In this document: one piece after another, positions 24,217 to 32,458 of the stretch
Position numbering within the stretch: position 1 is the stretch's first letter
How the letters are laid out: every line of letters starts with the position of its first letter
Program-made: the position numbers and the translations under genes
The notes under the pieces: generated by a model
The model's input: only the letters and a program-made list of their open reading frames with translations
What the model was told of the DNA's origin: nothing
Database searches by the model: none
Source: Streptomyces niger
GTDB lineage: Bacteria; Actinomycetota; Actinomycetes; Streptomycetales; Streptomycetaceae
Direction of reading: 5' to 3'
Assembly: GCF_000718305.1 (NCBI RefSeq)
Contig: NZ_JOFQ01000008.1
Span: 434,001 to 498,000 of the forward strand
Length of the DNA stretch: 64,000 nucleotides

Positions 24217-25197
24217 ATGCGTGCGATCACCATTCCCGAACCCGGCGGACCCGAGGCCCTGGTGTGGGCCGAGGTGCCCGCGCCGCAACTGTCCGAGGGC
24301 GAGGTGCTGGTCCAGGTCGCGGCCAGCGCCGTCAACCGTGCCGATGTGGTGCAGCGACAGGGCTTCTACGACCCGCCGCCCGGCGCGTCCGCCTACCCCG
24401 GCCTGGAATGCGCCGGCACGATCACCGAGGTCGGCCCGGGCGTGAGCGGCTGGTCCGTCGGCGACGAGGTCTGCGCCCTGCTGGCGGGCGGCGGTTACGC
24501 CGAACAGGTGGCGGTGCCGGCCGGCCAGCTGCTGCCGCTGCCGAAGGGCCTCGACGTCACCCAGGCCGCCGCGCTGCCCGAGGTGACCTGCACCGTTTGG
24601 TCGAACGTCTTCATGCTGGCGCACCTGCGGCCCGGCGAGACCCTGCTCGTGCACGGCGGGTCCAGCGGCATCGGCACCATGGCGATCCAGCTGGCCAAGG
24701 CCGTCGGCGCGAAGGTGGCCGTGACCGCGGGCAGCGCCGAGAAGCTGGAGAGCTGCCGCGAACTGGGCGCCGACGTGCTCATCAACTACCGCGAGCAGGA
24801 CTTCGTCGAGGAGATCCGCAAGGCCACCGACGGCCGGGGCGCGGACGTGATCCTCGACATCATCGGCGCGAAGTACCTGGACGCCAACGTCAAGGCGCTG
24901 GCCACCAACGGGCGGCTGGCCATCATCGGCCTGCAGGGCGGCCGGAAGGCCGAGCTGGATCTGGGCGCGCTGCTGGTCAAGCGGGGCGCGGTCGCCGGGA
25001 CGTCGCTGCGCGGCCGGCCGCTCGAGGAGAAGGCCGCGATCGTCGCCGCCGTGCGGGAGCACGTCTGGCCGCTGATCGAGAACGGCCAGGTGCGGCCGAT
25101 CGTCGACCGTACGCTGCCGATGGCGGACGCCGCCGAGGGGCACCGGGTCCTGGAGGAGTCCGGCCACATCGGCAAGGTCGTCCTGACGGTCGGCTGA
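24217..25197 (+). CDS. NAD(P)H:quinone oxidoreductase, zinc-independent MDR family
   Basis: A 326-residue medium-chain dehydrogenase/reductase of the quinone-oxidoreductase (PIG3/QorA-like) type. The N-terminal GroES-like domain shows ASAVNRADVVQRQGFYDPPP and YPGLECAGTITEVGPGV. The NADPH Rossmann motif is LLVHGGSSGIGTMAIQLAKA. No catalytic or structural zinc ligands are seen, as expected for the quinone branch. It would reduce quinones with NADPH in the cytoplasm. A TAGCCT hexamer 10 nt before the ATG suggests leaderless transcription. It stands alone and is followed by a direct repeat and a strong hairpin. Confidence 0.92.
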   Translation: MRAITIPEPGGPEALVWAEVPAPQLSEGEVLVQVAASAVNRADVVQRQGFYDPPPGASAYPGLECAGTITEVGPGVSGWSVGDEVCALLAGGGYAEQVAVPAGQLLPLPKGLDVTQAAALPEVTCTVWSNVFMLAHLRPGETLLVHGGSSGIGTMAIQLAKAVGAKVAVTAGSAEKLESCRELGADVLINYREQDFVEEIRKATDGRGADVILDIIGAKYLDANVKALATNGRLAIIGLQGGRKAELDLGALLVKRGAVAGTSLRGRPLEEKAAIVAAVREHVWPLIENGQVRPIVDRTLPMADAAEGHRVLEESGHIGKVVLTVG

Positions 25198-25200
25198 GCG

Positions 25201-25234
25201 GTACCGCCCGTGCAGCCGTACCGCCCGTGCAGCC
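25201..25234. repeat. 17-bp tandem duplication
   Basis: Two exact head-to-tail copies of GTACCGCCCGTGCAGCC, followed by the start of a third (GTACCG), directly between the oxidoreductase stop and its terminator hairpin. Confidence 0.9.
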
Positions 25235-25244
25235 GTACCGCTAC

Positions 25245-25278
25245 GGCACCGCCCCGTGCTCCCGTACGGGGCGGTGCC
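25245..25278. terminator. Bidirectional hairpin terminator
   Basis: A perfect 13-bp stem GGCACCGCCCCGT / ACGGGGCGGTGCC with an 8-nt loop lies between two convergent genes. It lacks a T run. Confidence 0.75.
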
Positions 25279-25314
25279 ACGAGCCCACCCCGACCACCTC
25301 GCTCGCCCCGCCTC

Positions 25315-26157
25315 TCACCGCCGCCGTAGCCGGAGGCCGATGAATGCCAGGCCGAGGCCTGTGAGCGCGAGTCCCGCGCCGAAGGGGAGGACGCGTGCGA
25401 CCCGGGCGGCGCGTGCGGTGGCGTAGGGCGGGCGGAGGGCGCCGGTGGTCTCGCGGCCGGTCGGATACGGCCCGGCTGACGGCGAGTCGCCCGACGGGCT
25501 CAGCGACTGCCAGTTGTGCATCCCCTGACCGCGCGGTGTCAGCGGCGGCAGCGGGCGGCCGGGCTGCTCGCCGGACGGCCGGTCGGACGTGGCGGGGCTC
25601 TGCAGCGTGGCGCCGGAGCCGGAGTCCCGGACCGGACCGCTGGGCCGGAGAGGGGTGCCCAAGCGGCTGGGCGGCTTGTCCGAGGCGGAGGCCGAGTGGC
25701 CGGGGTTGGGCCGGGTGGGTGAGGCCGTGGCCGAGCCGGTGCTCGCCGACGGGCTCGGGCCGGTGGCGGTCGAGGACGGCGAGGGGCCCTGACCCGGTCC
25801 CGTCGGTATCGTCGAGGGGCCGGAGGGGGCGGAGGAGCCGGGGTCTTGCGACCGGCCGGCGGTGCCGGCGGTGCCGGCGGTGCCGTCCCCCGTCGTGTCC
25901 CCGGCGGTCGGGTCCGGCGGTACGTCCGAGACCGTTCCGCGGTCCGGGGAGGGGACGGCCGGTTGCCGGCCGGTGGTGGCGGGCCGCCCGTCGGTGATCT
26001 GCGGCTGTGGTTGCGGCTGTGGCGGGTCGCCGGGCCGCGTCTGATGCGGCGCACCGGGAGGCGCCCCCAGAGCGGCGGCGGCCGCGGGAACGGCGGGGAA
26101 GAGCGTGATTGCCGTCAGCAGTCCGGCGGCGATGAGTGAGCGGAGTCCTGAACCCAC
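25315..26157 (-). CDS. Secreted, cell-surface-anchored low-complexity protein, unknown function
   Basis: A 280-residue protein I do not recognise. It has a signal peptide (about 1-28, LIAAGLLTAITLFPAVPAAA, ending AAAA-L), then about 200 residues rich in Pro, Ser, Thr and Gly without a globular domain. A C-terminal transmembrane helix (about 255-274, FGAGLALTGLGLAFIGL) is followed by RLRRR. That topology suggests a membrane-anchored extracellular stalk protein; an LPxTG motif is absent. Low-complexity composition makes homology difficult to judge. It is convergent with the oxidoreductase gene. Confidence 0.65.
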   Translation of the reverse strand: MGSGLRSLIAAGLLTAITLFPAVPAAAAALGAPPGAPHQTRPGDPPQPQPQPQITDGRPATTGRQPAVPSPDRGTVSDVPPDPTAGDTTGDGTAGTAGTAGRSQDPGSSAPSGPSTIPTGPGQGPSPSSTATGPSPSASTGSATASPTRPNPGHSASASDKPPSRLGTPLRPSGPVRDSGSGATLQSPATSDRPSGEQPGRPLPPLTPRGQGMHNWQSLSPSGDSPSAGPYPTGRETTGALRPPYATARAARVARVLPFGAGLALTGLGLAFIGLRLRRR

Positions 26158-26381
26158 GCCGTGTCCTCCCGTGCCGAGCCTAGAGTGACGTCCTCAGGGT
26201 CACATGAGCCGACAATCACGGCATCTCAGGAAAGAGAGAAAGAACACCTAAAAGGCGGTCGAACTGGCGTGATGTCCATGGATGTGCCGGGAAGTACGGA
26301 GACCACCCCGTCGGGCGAGGGTGGATCAATAGTTCTCCGGGGCACATCTGTTCTTAAGTGCATGTACGAGAGAATGGCGGC

Positions 26382-26951
26382 ATGGATATGCCGATGAACG
26401 AACGGTCGCAGGAGAGCCCGCACGTCCTGGTTGTCGGCCCGGACGGCATGGCTCTCGGCAGCGCAGGCGGCTCCGGTGGCGGAGACGGCGACGACGAGCC
26501 ACGCGAGGTTCCGGTGACGGAGATGGTCGAACAGCCGGCGAAGGTCATGCGCATCGGCAGCATGATCAAGCAGCTGTTGGAAGAGGTGAAGGCGGCACCG
26601 CTCGACGAGGCGAGCCGGGTACGTCTCAAGGAGATCCACGCCGGCTCCGTGAAGGAGCTGGAGGACGGGCTGGCCCCGGAGCTGGTGGAGGAGCTGGAGC
26701 GACTGTCCCTGCCGTTCACCGACGACTCGGTCCCCACCGAGGCCGAACTGCGTATCGCGCAGGCCCAGTTGGTCGGCTGGCTGGAAGGCCTGTTCCACGG
26801 CATCCAGACCGCGCTGTTCGCCCAGCAGATGGCCGCCCGCGCCCAGTTGGAGCAGATGCGCCGTGCCCTGCCTCCGGGTGCCGTACCCGCCGAGGACGAC
26901 GAGCAGCCCCACCCCGGCCGCGGCAGCGCCCGCTCCGGCCCGTACCTCTGA
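26382..26951 (+). CDS. bpa: Bacterial proteasome activator Bpa (PafE), DUF2587
   Basis: A 189-residue protein of the Bpa/PafE family, an ATP-independent ring activator of the 20S proteasome. The helical-bundle core is visible from EMVEQPAKVMRIGSMIKQLL to FHGIQTALFAQQMAARAQLE, as in the mycobacterial protein. The extreme C-terminus SGPYL matches the Gly-x-Tyr-Leu (HbYX-like) tail that opens the proteasome gate. The N-terminal 45 residues are Gly/Asp-rich and probably disordered. The ATG at 26382 fits the family N-terminus (MDMPMNERSQ). The proteasome genes themselves are not in this window. A 19-bp perfect hairpin follows. Confidence 0.93.
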   Translation: MDMPMNERSQESPHVLVVGPDGMALGSAGGSGGGDGDDEPREVPVTEMVEQPAKVMRIGSMIKQLLEEVKAAPLDEASRVRLKEIHAGSVKELEDGLAPELVEELERLSLPFTDDSVPTEAELRIAQAQLVGWLEGLFHGIQTALFAQQMAARAQLEQMRRALPPGAVPAEDDEQPHPGRGSARSGPYL

Positions 26952-26955
26952 GGAC

Positions 26956-27010
26956 ACCTGCACCGAGGGGCCCTGCGCGCGGTGTGCGCGAAGGGCCCCT
27001 CGGTGCAGGT
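26956..27010. terminator. Long bidirectional terminator hairpin
   Basis: A perfect 19-bp stem (26956-26974 with 26992-27010, arms beginning ACCTGCACCGAGG) encloses a 17-nt loop that is itself GC-palindromic. It separates convergent bpa and the kinase gene. Confidence 0.88.
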
Positions 27011-27026
27011 GCGTCGGGCGCCGGCG

Positions 27027-28703
27027 TCAGCCGGACTTGCCCGTCGAGACGACGAGCTGGATCTTCTGGTCACCCTTGGGGTCGTAGTCCTCGTTCTGCT
27101 CCGGCGTCTGCCGGATGACGGCGTTCTTTCCCCACATCGGTTCGCTGTTCTCGTAGGTGACGTCCCACTGCCAACCGGCCTTCTGCATGCAGTGCTTCAC
27201 CGATTCGAGGTTCTTGCTGTAGAAGTCCGGCATCATGATCTTCGACTTGTCGTCGAAGCTCTTGACCGCTTCCGTGCACTTCTTCGGGTCGATGACCCGG
27301 TCCTTCTGCTCCGGCTGGACCTTGTCCGCGGTGTCCTCGGTGGCCGAGGCGGTGGGCTGCGGCGTGCCGTCGCCGTTGGCCTGCGGACCGGGACCGTCCG
27401 GGTCGCCGCCGCTGAGGGCGATGACCATGACCACCGCGACGACGGCTATCAGGGCGACCACGGCGGAGCCGATGAGCACCGGCTTGTTGCTCTTGCCGCC
27501 GCCCGACTGCCCGTCGCCCTGCTGCGGCGAGATGGTGTACGGCGGCGGGGTCTGCATGCCGTTGTGGTACGGGCCGGGCGTCGGGGCCGGGGTCTGGTAC
27601 GCGTGGCTCGGCGGCGGCGGGGTGGACGGGCCGAAGCCGCCGAACTGGCCGTTCGTGGGCGGCGGGGTGTACGGGCTCTGCACGTTCGGCGCGCCGGTCC
27701 CCGGGGTGCCGGTCGCCGACGGGAAGACCGCGGAGGCCACCGAGGCGCCGCTGCTGCGCGGGCCCTGGCCACCGACGATCATCGGCGAGGCGCCGGACTG
27801 ACCGGCCTGGGCGATGCGCAGGCACTCGTCCTGCATCGCCTGGGCGGTGGGGAAGCGTTCGTTGGGGTTCTTCTTCAGCGCCCGGGCGACCAGCGCGTCC
27901 ACCGCCGGCGGTACCGAGCGGTTGATGCTGGAGGGCATCGGCGGCTCCTCCTGCACGTGCGCGTACGCGATGGCCAGCGGCGAGTCCGCGTCGAAGGGCA
28001 GCTGCCCGGTCAGCAGCTCGAAGAGCATGATGCCGACCGAGTACAGGTCGGAGCGGGCGTCGACGCCGCGGCCCAGGGCCTGCTCGGGCGAGAGGTACTG
28101 CGGGGTGCCGACGACCATGCCGGTCTGGGTCATCGAGGTGACGCCGGATTGCATGGCGCGGGCGATGCCGAAGTCCATGACCTTCACGACGTTGCGCTTG
28201 GTCATCATGACGTTGCCGGGCTTGATGTCCCGGTGGACCAGGCCCATTTCGTGGCTGACCTCAAGGGCGGCCAGCACATCGGCGGTAATCTTCAGCGCCT
28301 TCTCGGTGGGCATGGCGCCGAACTGCGCGATGTCGGCGTCCAGGACCGAGCGCAGCGGCTGCCCGGCGACGTACTCCATGACGATGTACGGCACGACGCC
28401 GCCGTCGCCCGCGCCGGAGGCGCTGTCGGACAGCGTGTCCTCGCCGGAGTCGAAGACCGAGACGATGTTGGTGTGCGAGAGCTTCGCCACGGACTGGGCC
28501 TCGCGGCGGAAGCGCTCGCGGAAGGCCTGCTCGCGGCCGAGCTCGGTGTGCAGCGTCTTGATCGCGACCTCGCGGTCCAGCACGCTGTCGTACGCGAGGT
28601 GCACGGAGGCCATGCCGCCGGCGCCGAGAAGATCACGGAGCTGGTAGCGTCCCCGTCCCACCGAACGGCCCGCTCCGTGGCCCTGTGCGCCGTCCTGGCT
28701 CAT
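27027..28703 (-). CDS. Membrane Ser/Thr protein kinase with extracellular PASTA-like domain
   Basis: A 558-residue Hanks-type kinase. The kinase domain spans about residues 20-290: glycine loop LGAGGMASV, Lys49 in VAIKTL, catalytic VHRDIKPGN, MDFGIARA, and activation-loop TSMTQTGMVVGTPQYLSPEQ. A Pro/Gly-rich juxtamembrane linker follows, then one transmembrane helix (about 413-435, VLIGSAVVALIAVVAVVMVI) and an extracellular part of about 120 residues. Its final region (LESVKHCMQKAGWQWDVTYE ... IRQTPEQN) looks like a single divergent PASTA repeat with two Cys. It may sense cell-wall fragments (inference). It is divergent from a second kinase 449 bp away. Confidence 0.92.
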   Translation of the reverse strand: MSQDGAQGHGAGRSVGRGRYQLRDLLGAGGMASVHLAYDSVLDREVAIKTLHTELGREQAFRERFRREAQSVAKLSHTNIVSVFDSGEDTLSDSASGAGDGGVVPYIVMEYVAGQPLRSVLDADIAQFGAMPTEKALKITADVLAALEVSHEMGLVHRDIKPGNVMMTKRNVVKVMDFGIARAMQSGVTSMTQTGMVVGTPQYLSPEQALGRGVDARSDLYSVGIMLFELLTGQLPFDADSPLAIAYAHVQEEPPMPSSINRSVPPAVDALVARALKKNPNERFPTAQAMQDECLRIAQAGQSGASPMIVGGQGPRSSGASVASAVFPSATGTPGTGAPNVQSPYTPPPTNGQFGGFGPSTPPPPSHAYQTPAPTPGPYHNGMQTPPPYTISPQQGDGQSGGGKSNKPVLIGSAVVALIAVVAVVMVIALSGGDPDGPGPQANGDGTPQPTASATEDTADKVQPEQKDRVIDPKKCTEAVKSFDDKSKIMMPDFYSKNLESVKHCMQKAGWQWDVTYENSEPMWGKNAVIRQTPEQNEDYDPKGDQKIQLVVSTGKSG

Positions 28704-29152
28704 GTTTCCGTTTCCCCCTCGGCGCACTGCCCGCACTGACCCGTACGCGGCACTGGTCGGGCTGTTCTGTTGCTGGCCGGAGCCGGTACACGACCGGTGG
28801 GCCAGGTTCTGGAATTCCGCAGCCAAGTGTGCCTCAGGCCTCCGGGCAGTCAAGCCGCGTGCCCGTTCCGTGACCAGATGGGCAACATCCCCGTACGGCC
28901 GTGCCGCGTGACAGGAGCCTGCCAGGATGGGGCGCACGCGTTGTCGCGAGCGTGTCAGGACACTGTCACGACTCTGTCAGCGTCGGCCGGGCAAAACGGT
29001 CACACGTAGTGAACTTGCGACATGTGAGCGGTGCACGCTTTGATGGCCGGTCCTTCACAAAACCGGTGTGCCCCGCGGAGCCTGTAGCGTGCTCTTGCGA
29101 AGACCGAGACTTAATGCCGCGTGCACGCGGATCGATTCGACGGCGAGGACCG
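28704..29152. promoter_or_regulatory. Divergent kinase promoter region with 11-bp-spaced direct repeats
   Basis: A 449-bp gene-free region between the two divergent kinases. It contains three TGTCA direct repeats at 28953, 28964 and 28975, spaced exactly 11 bp (one helical turn), on one DNA face. Such arrays are typical binding sites of direct-repeat regulators. I see no convincing -10/-35 pair and no small gene. Confidence 0.6.
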
Positions 29153-30700
29153 ATGGCACAGACGCAGAGCCCCCAGGGCCCGTCCGATCCTGAGGCCACC
29201 GGCTCCAATATCCCCGATGCACCGGAGATGTGGGGCAACGGCGGTCTGGTCGGCGACGGGCGCTACCGCCTGACGCGCCGTCTGGGCCGGGGTGGCATGG
29301 CGGAGGTGTTCGCCGCGGAGGACGTGCGGCTGGGCCGGACGGTCGCGGTGAAGCTGCTGCGCTCCGACCTCGCCGAGGACCCCGTCTCCAAGGCCCGATT
29401 CACCCGCGAGGCGCAGTCCGTCGCCGGGCTGAACCACCACGCCGTGGTGGCGGTGTACGACTCCGGCGAGGACCTGGTCGGCGGCAACACCATCCCGTAC
29501 ATCGTGATGGAGCTGGTCGAGGGCCACACCATCCGGGACCTGCTGCTCAATGCCGACGCGCCGCCGCCGGACCAGGCGCTCATCATCGTCTCCGGGGTGC
29601 TGGAGGCGCTGGCCTACAGCCACCAGCACGGCATCGTGCACCGCGACATCAAGCCCGCGAACGTGATCATCACGAACAGCGGCGCGGTCAAGGTGATGGA
29701 CTTCGGCATCGCGCGCGCCCTGCACGGCGCGTCGAACACCATGACCCAGACCGGCATGGTCATGGGCACGCCGCAGTACCTCTCGCCCGAGCAGGCGCTC
29801 GGCAAGACCGTCGACACCCGCTCGGACCTGTACGCGACCGGCTGCCTGCTGTACGAACTGCTCGCGCTGCGCCCGCCTTTCGTCGGCGAGACGCCGCTGT
29901 CGGTGGTGTACCAGCACGTGCAGGACATGCCGAATCCGCCGTCGGAGGTCTCCGACAAGGTGCCGCCGGAGCTGGACGGCCTGGTGATGCGCTCGCTGGC
30001 GAAGGACCCGGACGACCGGTTCCAGACCGCCGAGGAGATGCGCGGCCTGGTCCAGTACGCGCTGCAGATGCTGCACGAGCAGGGCGGCCACACCGGTACC
30101 TGGAGCACCGGGCCCGTCGCCGTGCACGAGGGCGGCTCGACGCCCGCCATGGGCGTGGCGGCCACGACGGCGATGCCGCACCCGACGCACGGCTCGACGA
30201 CCGCGCAGCCGATCCTCCCGCAGGGCATGCGGGACGACGACGGTGGTTACGAGGGCGGGCCGCGCGGCTCGAAGGGCGGCCGCGGCAAGGTGTGGCTGAT
30301 CGCCGCGCTCGCGCTGATCGCCATCGTGGTCGGTGTCGCCATCGCGCTGCAGAACACCGGTGACGACAAGCACGAGAAGAACCCGAAGCCGACGCCGACG
30401 GCGACGAAGAGCAAGGAAGAGAAGACGTCCGAGCCGCCGTCGGAGGAGCCGACGACGGGGGCGACGCTGCCCGGCGGCACGGGCGGCAACACCGGTGACT
30501 ACACCCAGACGCCGACGGAGACCGGCAACCCGACGCCGACGGACACCGAGCCGACGACGACCGAGCCGACGGACGATCCGACCCCCACGGAGACCGACAC
30601 GGGTGAGCCGACGGGCGACCCGACCGCGCCGACGACGGAGCCGACCGACGACTCGTCGCCGATCATCCCGCCGCCGGACGACGCCGGGGGCGGCGAGTGA
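29153..30700 (+). CDS. Membrane Ser/Thr protein kinase with Thr/Pro/Glu-rich extracellular tail
   Basis: A 515-residue Hanks-type kinase paralogous to the divergent one. The kinase domain is about residues 37-300: LGRGGMAEVF, Lys67 in VAVKLL, VHRDIKPAN, MDFGIARA and the activation loop MTQTGMVMGTPQYLSPEQ. A transmembrane helix lies at about 382-402 (VWLIAALALIAIVVGVAIAL). The extracellular 110 residues consist of Thr-Pro-Glu/Asp repeats (TPTETGNPTPTDTEPTTTEP) without PASTA domains, perhaps glycosylated and wall-spanning. The ATG at 29153 has GAGGA 5 nt upstream; ATG 29114 is an in-frame alternative. A perfect 34-nt palindrome follows the stop. Confidence 0.92.
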   Translation: MAQTQSPQGPSDPEATGSNIPDAPEMWGNGGLVGDGRYRLTRRLGRGGMAEVFAAEDVRLGRTVAVKLLRSDLAEDPVSKARFTREAQSVAGLNHHAVVAVYDSGEDLVGGNTIPYIVMELVEGHTIRDLLLNADAPPPDQALIIVSGVLEALAYSHQHGIVHRDIKPANVIITNSGAVKVMDFGIARALHGASNTMTQTGMVMGTPQYLSPEQALGKTVDTRSDLYATGCLLYELLALRPPFVGETPLSVVYQHVQDMPNPPSEVSDKVPPELDGLVMRSLAKDPDDRFQTAEEMRGLVQYALQMLHEQGGHTGTWSTGPVAVHEGGSTPAMGVAATTAMPHPTHGSTTAQPILPQGMRDDDGGYEGGPRGSKGGRGKVWLIAALALIAIVVGVAIALQNTGDDKHEKNPKPTPTATKSKEEKTSEPPSEEPTTGATLPGGTGGNTGDYTQTPTETGNPTPTDTEPTTTEPTDDPTPTETDTGEPTGDPTAPTTEPTDDSSPIIPPPDDAGGGE

Positions 30701-30722
30701 GCCGGCCGGCAGACCGATCCTG

Positions 30723-30756
30723 ACGAGCGAGGCACGGACGTCCGTGCCTCGCTCGT
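30723..30756. terminator. Perfect-palindrome terminator
   Basis: A 34-nt perfect palindrome with arms ACGAGCGAGGCACGGAC / GTCCGTGCCTCGCTCGT followed by TCATG. It lies between the convergent kinase and phosphotransferase genes. Confidence 0.88.
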
Positions 30757-30821
30757 TCATGTGGTGGCGGCACCGCGGGGCTGACGTCAGGGGGCTGGCG
30801 TCAGGGTCGCGACCGCGGGCA

Positions 30822-31847
30822 TCAGCCGGTGAACGCCTGCCGGACCGCCGCGTACTCATCCGTCCACCACACCGCCAGCGCCGCCGCGGCCGGGAAGAGG
30901 CCGTCGGCGCGCCGGTCGCCCCGCCGGTACCGCCAGTCCAGCATCCAGAAGTCGTTCAGGCGTTCCCACCAGACGCGGTGCACGGCGGCCGCCAGCTCGT
31001 CCGGGCCGACGCCCGAGGCCCGCCGATAGGCCCGTGCGTACGCCGCCACCTTCGCCAGGTCCAGGCTGCCGGAGGGCCGTACGAAGAAGATCGCGGCGGC
31101 CCGTACGGTCTCCTCGGCGCGCGGCGCGACCGCCAGCCGGTCCCAGTCGACGATGGCGGTCGGCTCGGCGTCCCGGTAGAGCAGGTTCAGCGGGTGGAAG
31201 TCGCCGTGCACCCAGCCCACCGGGGCCGCGCGGGTCGGGCGGTGGTGGGTGTGCGCGGCCAGCAGGGCGCGGCGTTCCAGGAGGCGGTGTTCGGCGAGCG
31301 CGTCGAAGCTGTCGTGCGGGCGGGCGTCCCGGGCCAGTGCCAGCAGCTCGTCGATGCCCACGAAGGTCGCGTCGGGGTCGGCGCTCTCCTGGCCCGGCTG
31401 CGGCGGTGCCTCGGGCATGACCTGGGAGAGGGCCACGTGGACCCGGCCCAGCAGCGTGCCGAGGCGGTGGCACTGGGTGGGGGTGAGGGCCGCGCCGTCC
31501 AGGTGGCGGCCCTCGACCCAGGGGTGCAGGGCGTAGCAGCGGTCGTCGAGGACGGCGACGGTGCGGCCGTCGGCGGCGCGTACGGGCGGCGCGACGGGCA
31601 GGCCCATGGCGCCCAGCAGGCGGGTGGCGCGGTGCTGCCGTACGAGGGCGGCGTGGTCGGCGTCGAGGTGGTGCTTGAGGAAGAAGCGGGCGCGCGTGGT
31701 GGTCAGCCGGTAGCCGTGGTTGAGCAGGCCCTCGGCGACCGGCTCGCACGCGAGCGGCTCCCCGGCGCCTTCGTAGCGGCGCAGCAGGGAGCCGAGGGTG
31801 TGTCCGTCGGGCGCCGTTGCCGTCCGGACCGCAGATGAGCGGAGCAC
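30822..31847 (-). CDS. Aminoglycoside phosphotransferase (APH)-fold family protein
   Basis: A 341-residue kinase-fold phosphotransferase. The Brenner motif reads WVHGDFHPLNLLYRD (HGDxHxxN), and the metal-binding motif is IVDWDRLAVAPRAEE (usually IDWE/D). The N-terminal lobe has LNHGYRLTTTRARFFLKHH with the ATP-binding lysine. The substrate is unknown; relatives phosphorylate antibiotics, choline, homoserine or sugars. The GTG start at 31847 has TAACAT about 7 nt upstream and no ribosome site, so it may be leaderless. It stands alone, convergent with the kinase gene. Confidence 0.85.
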   Translation of the reverse strand: MLRSSAVRTATAPDGHTLGSLLRRYEGAGEPLACEPVAEGLLNHGYRLTTTRARFFLKHHLDADHAALVRQHRATRLLGAMGLPVAPPVRAADGRTVAVLDDRCYALHPWVEGRHLDGAALTPTQCHRLGTLLGRVHVALSQVMPEAPPQPGQESADPDATFVGIDELLALARDARPHDSFDALAEHRLLERRALLAAHTHHRPTRAAPVGWVHGDFHPLNLLYRDAEPTAIVDWDRLAVAPRAEETVRAAAIFFVRPSGSLDLAKVAAYARAYRRASGVGPDELAAAVHRVWWERLNDFWMLDWRYRRGDRRADGLFPAAAALAVWWTDEYAAVRQAFTG

Positions 31848-31904
31848 CCGTCAGATGTTAGATCACTGGGACCGGGCCGGATTCCCGCACCGGTCGGCTA
31901 TCGG

Positions 31905-32321
31905 TCAGCCTGAAGAGACGTATCCGAACGCCGGTACATCGGTCAGCGTGTGGACTTTGGCGAAGACCGGCTCGATGTGCAGGAAGACCGGGTCGAAGGG
32001 CTCGCCGTCGGCGAGCGCGGGGGTGCGCCCGAAGGCGTCGTGGTCGGCGGGGCCCGGGCACACGACACCGGCCGTACCGGTGAACTGGACGGCCCAGGTC
32101 TCGGGCTCGCCGGCGGTGACGTTGTCCGCCTGGTAGGAGACCACGCTGCCGTCCAGGGCGCGGTGGTAGCCGTAGCCGCGGTGCAGGCGCAGCAGCAGCA
32201 GCCCCTCCTCGGTCACCACGTGTCGGGCGATCGTCGTGAAGGGCAGCGCCCGCAGGCTGGCCGAGACCCGGCCGTAGGGCGTACGGCCGAGCAGTTCCAG
32301 TGCGCGGAATTCGTCGGGCAT
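31905..32321 (-). CDS. Pyridoxamine 5'-phosphate oxidase-like flavin/F420-binding protein
   Basis: A 138-residue split-barrel protein. The pattern ALELLGRTPYGRVSASLRAL, PFTTIARHVVTEEGLLLLRL and SVVSYQADNV corresponds to the PNPOx-like family that binds FMN or F420. Residues for pyridoxamine phosphate binding are not evident, so a flavin-dependent reductase or sensor role is more likely than vitamin B6 synthesis. I chose ATG 32321; a GTG three codons upstream is an alternative. It lies 137 bp downstream of the response-regulator gene on the same strand, with a small hairpin between. Confidence 0.8.
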   Translation of the reverse strand: MPDEFRALELLGRTPYGRVSASLRALPFTTIARHVVTEEGLLLLRLHRGYGYHRALDGSVVSYQADNVTAGEPETWAVQFTGTAGVVCPGPADHDAFGRTPALADGEPFDPVFLHIEPVFAKVHTLTDVPAFGYVSSG

Positions 32322-32329
32322 GGGAACCA

Positions 32330-32353
32330 CCCTGCCCGGCGGTGCGGGCAGGG
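32330..32353 (-). terminator. Weak hairpin after the response-regulator gene
   Basis: An 8-bp stem CCCTGCCC / GGGCAGGG with an 8-nt loop lies between the response regulator stop and the PNPOx-like start. No T run follows. Confidence 0.4.
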
Positions 32354-32458
32354 CTGTAGGGGCGGCGGCCCCGGTCCGCCGGGACGTTGGTCCCGAAAGG
32401 GGCGATTCCGCAGGTCAGCCCGGAGAAAAGGCGGCAATGAACTTCCGTGCGACGTCGT

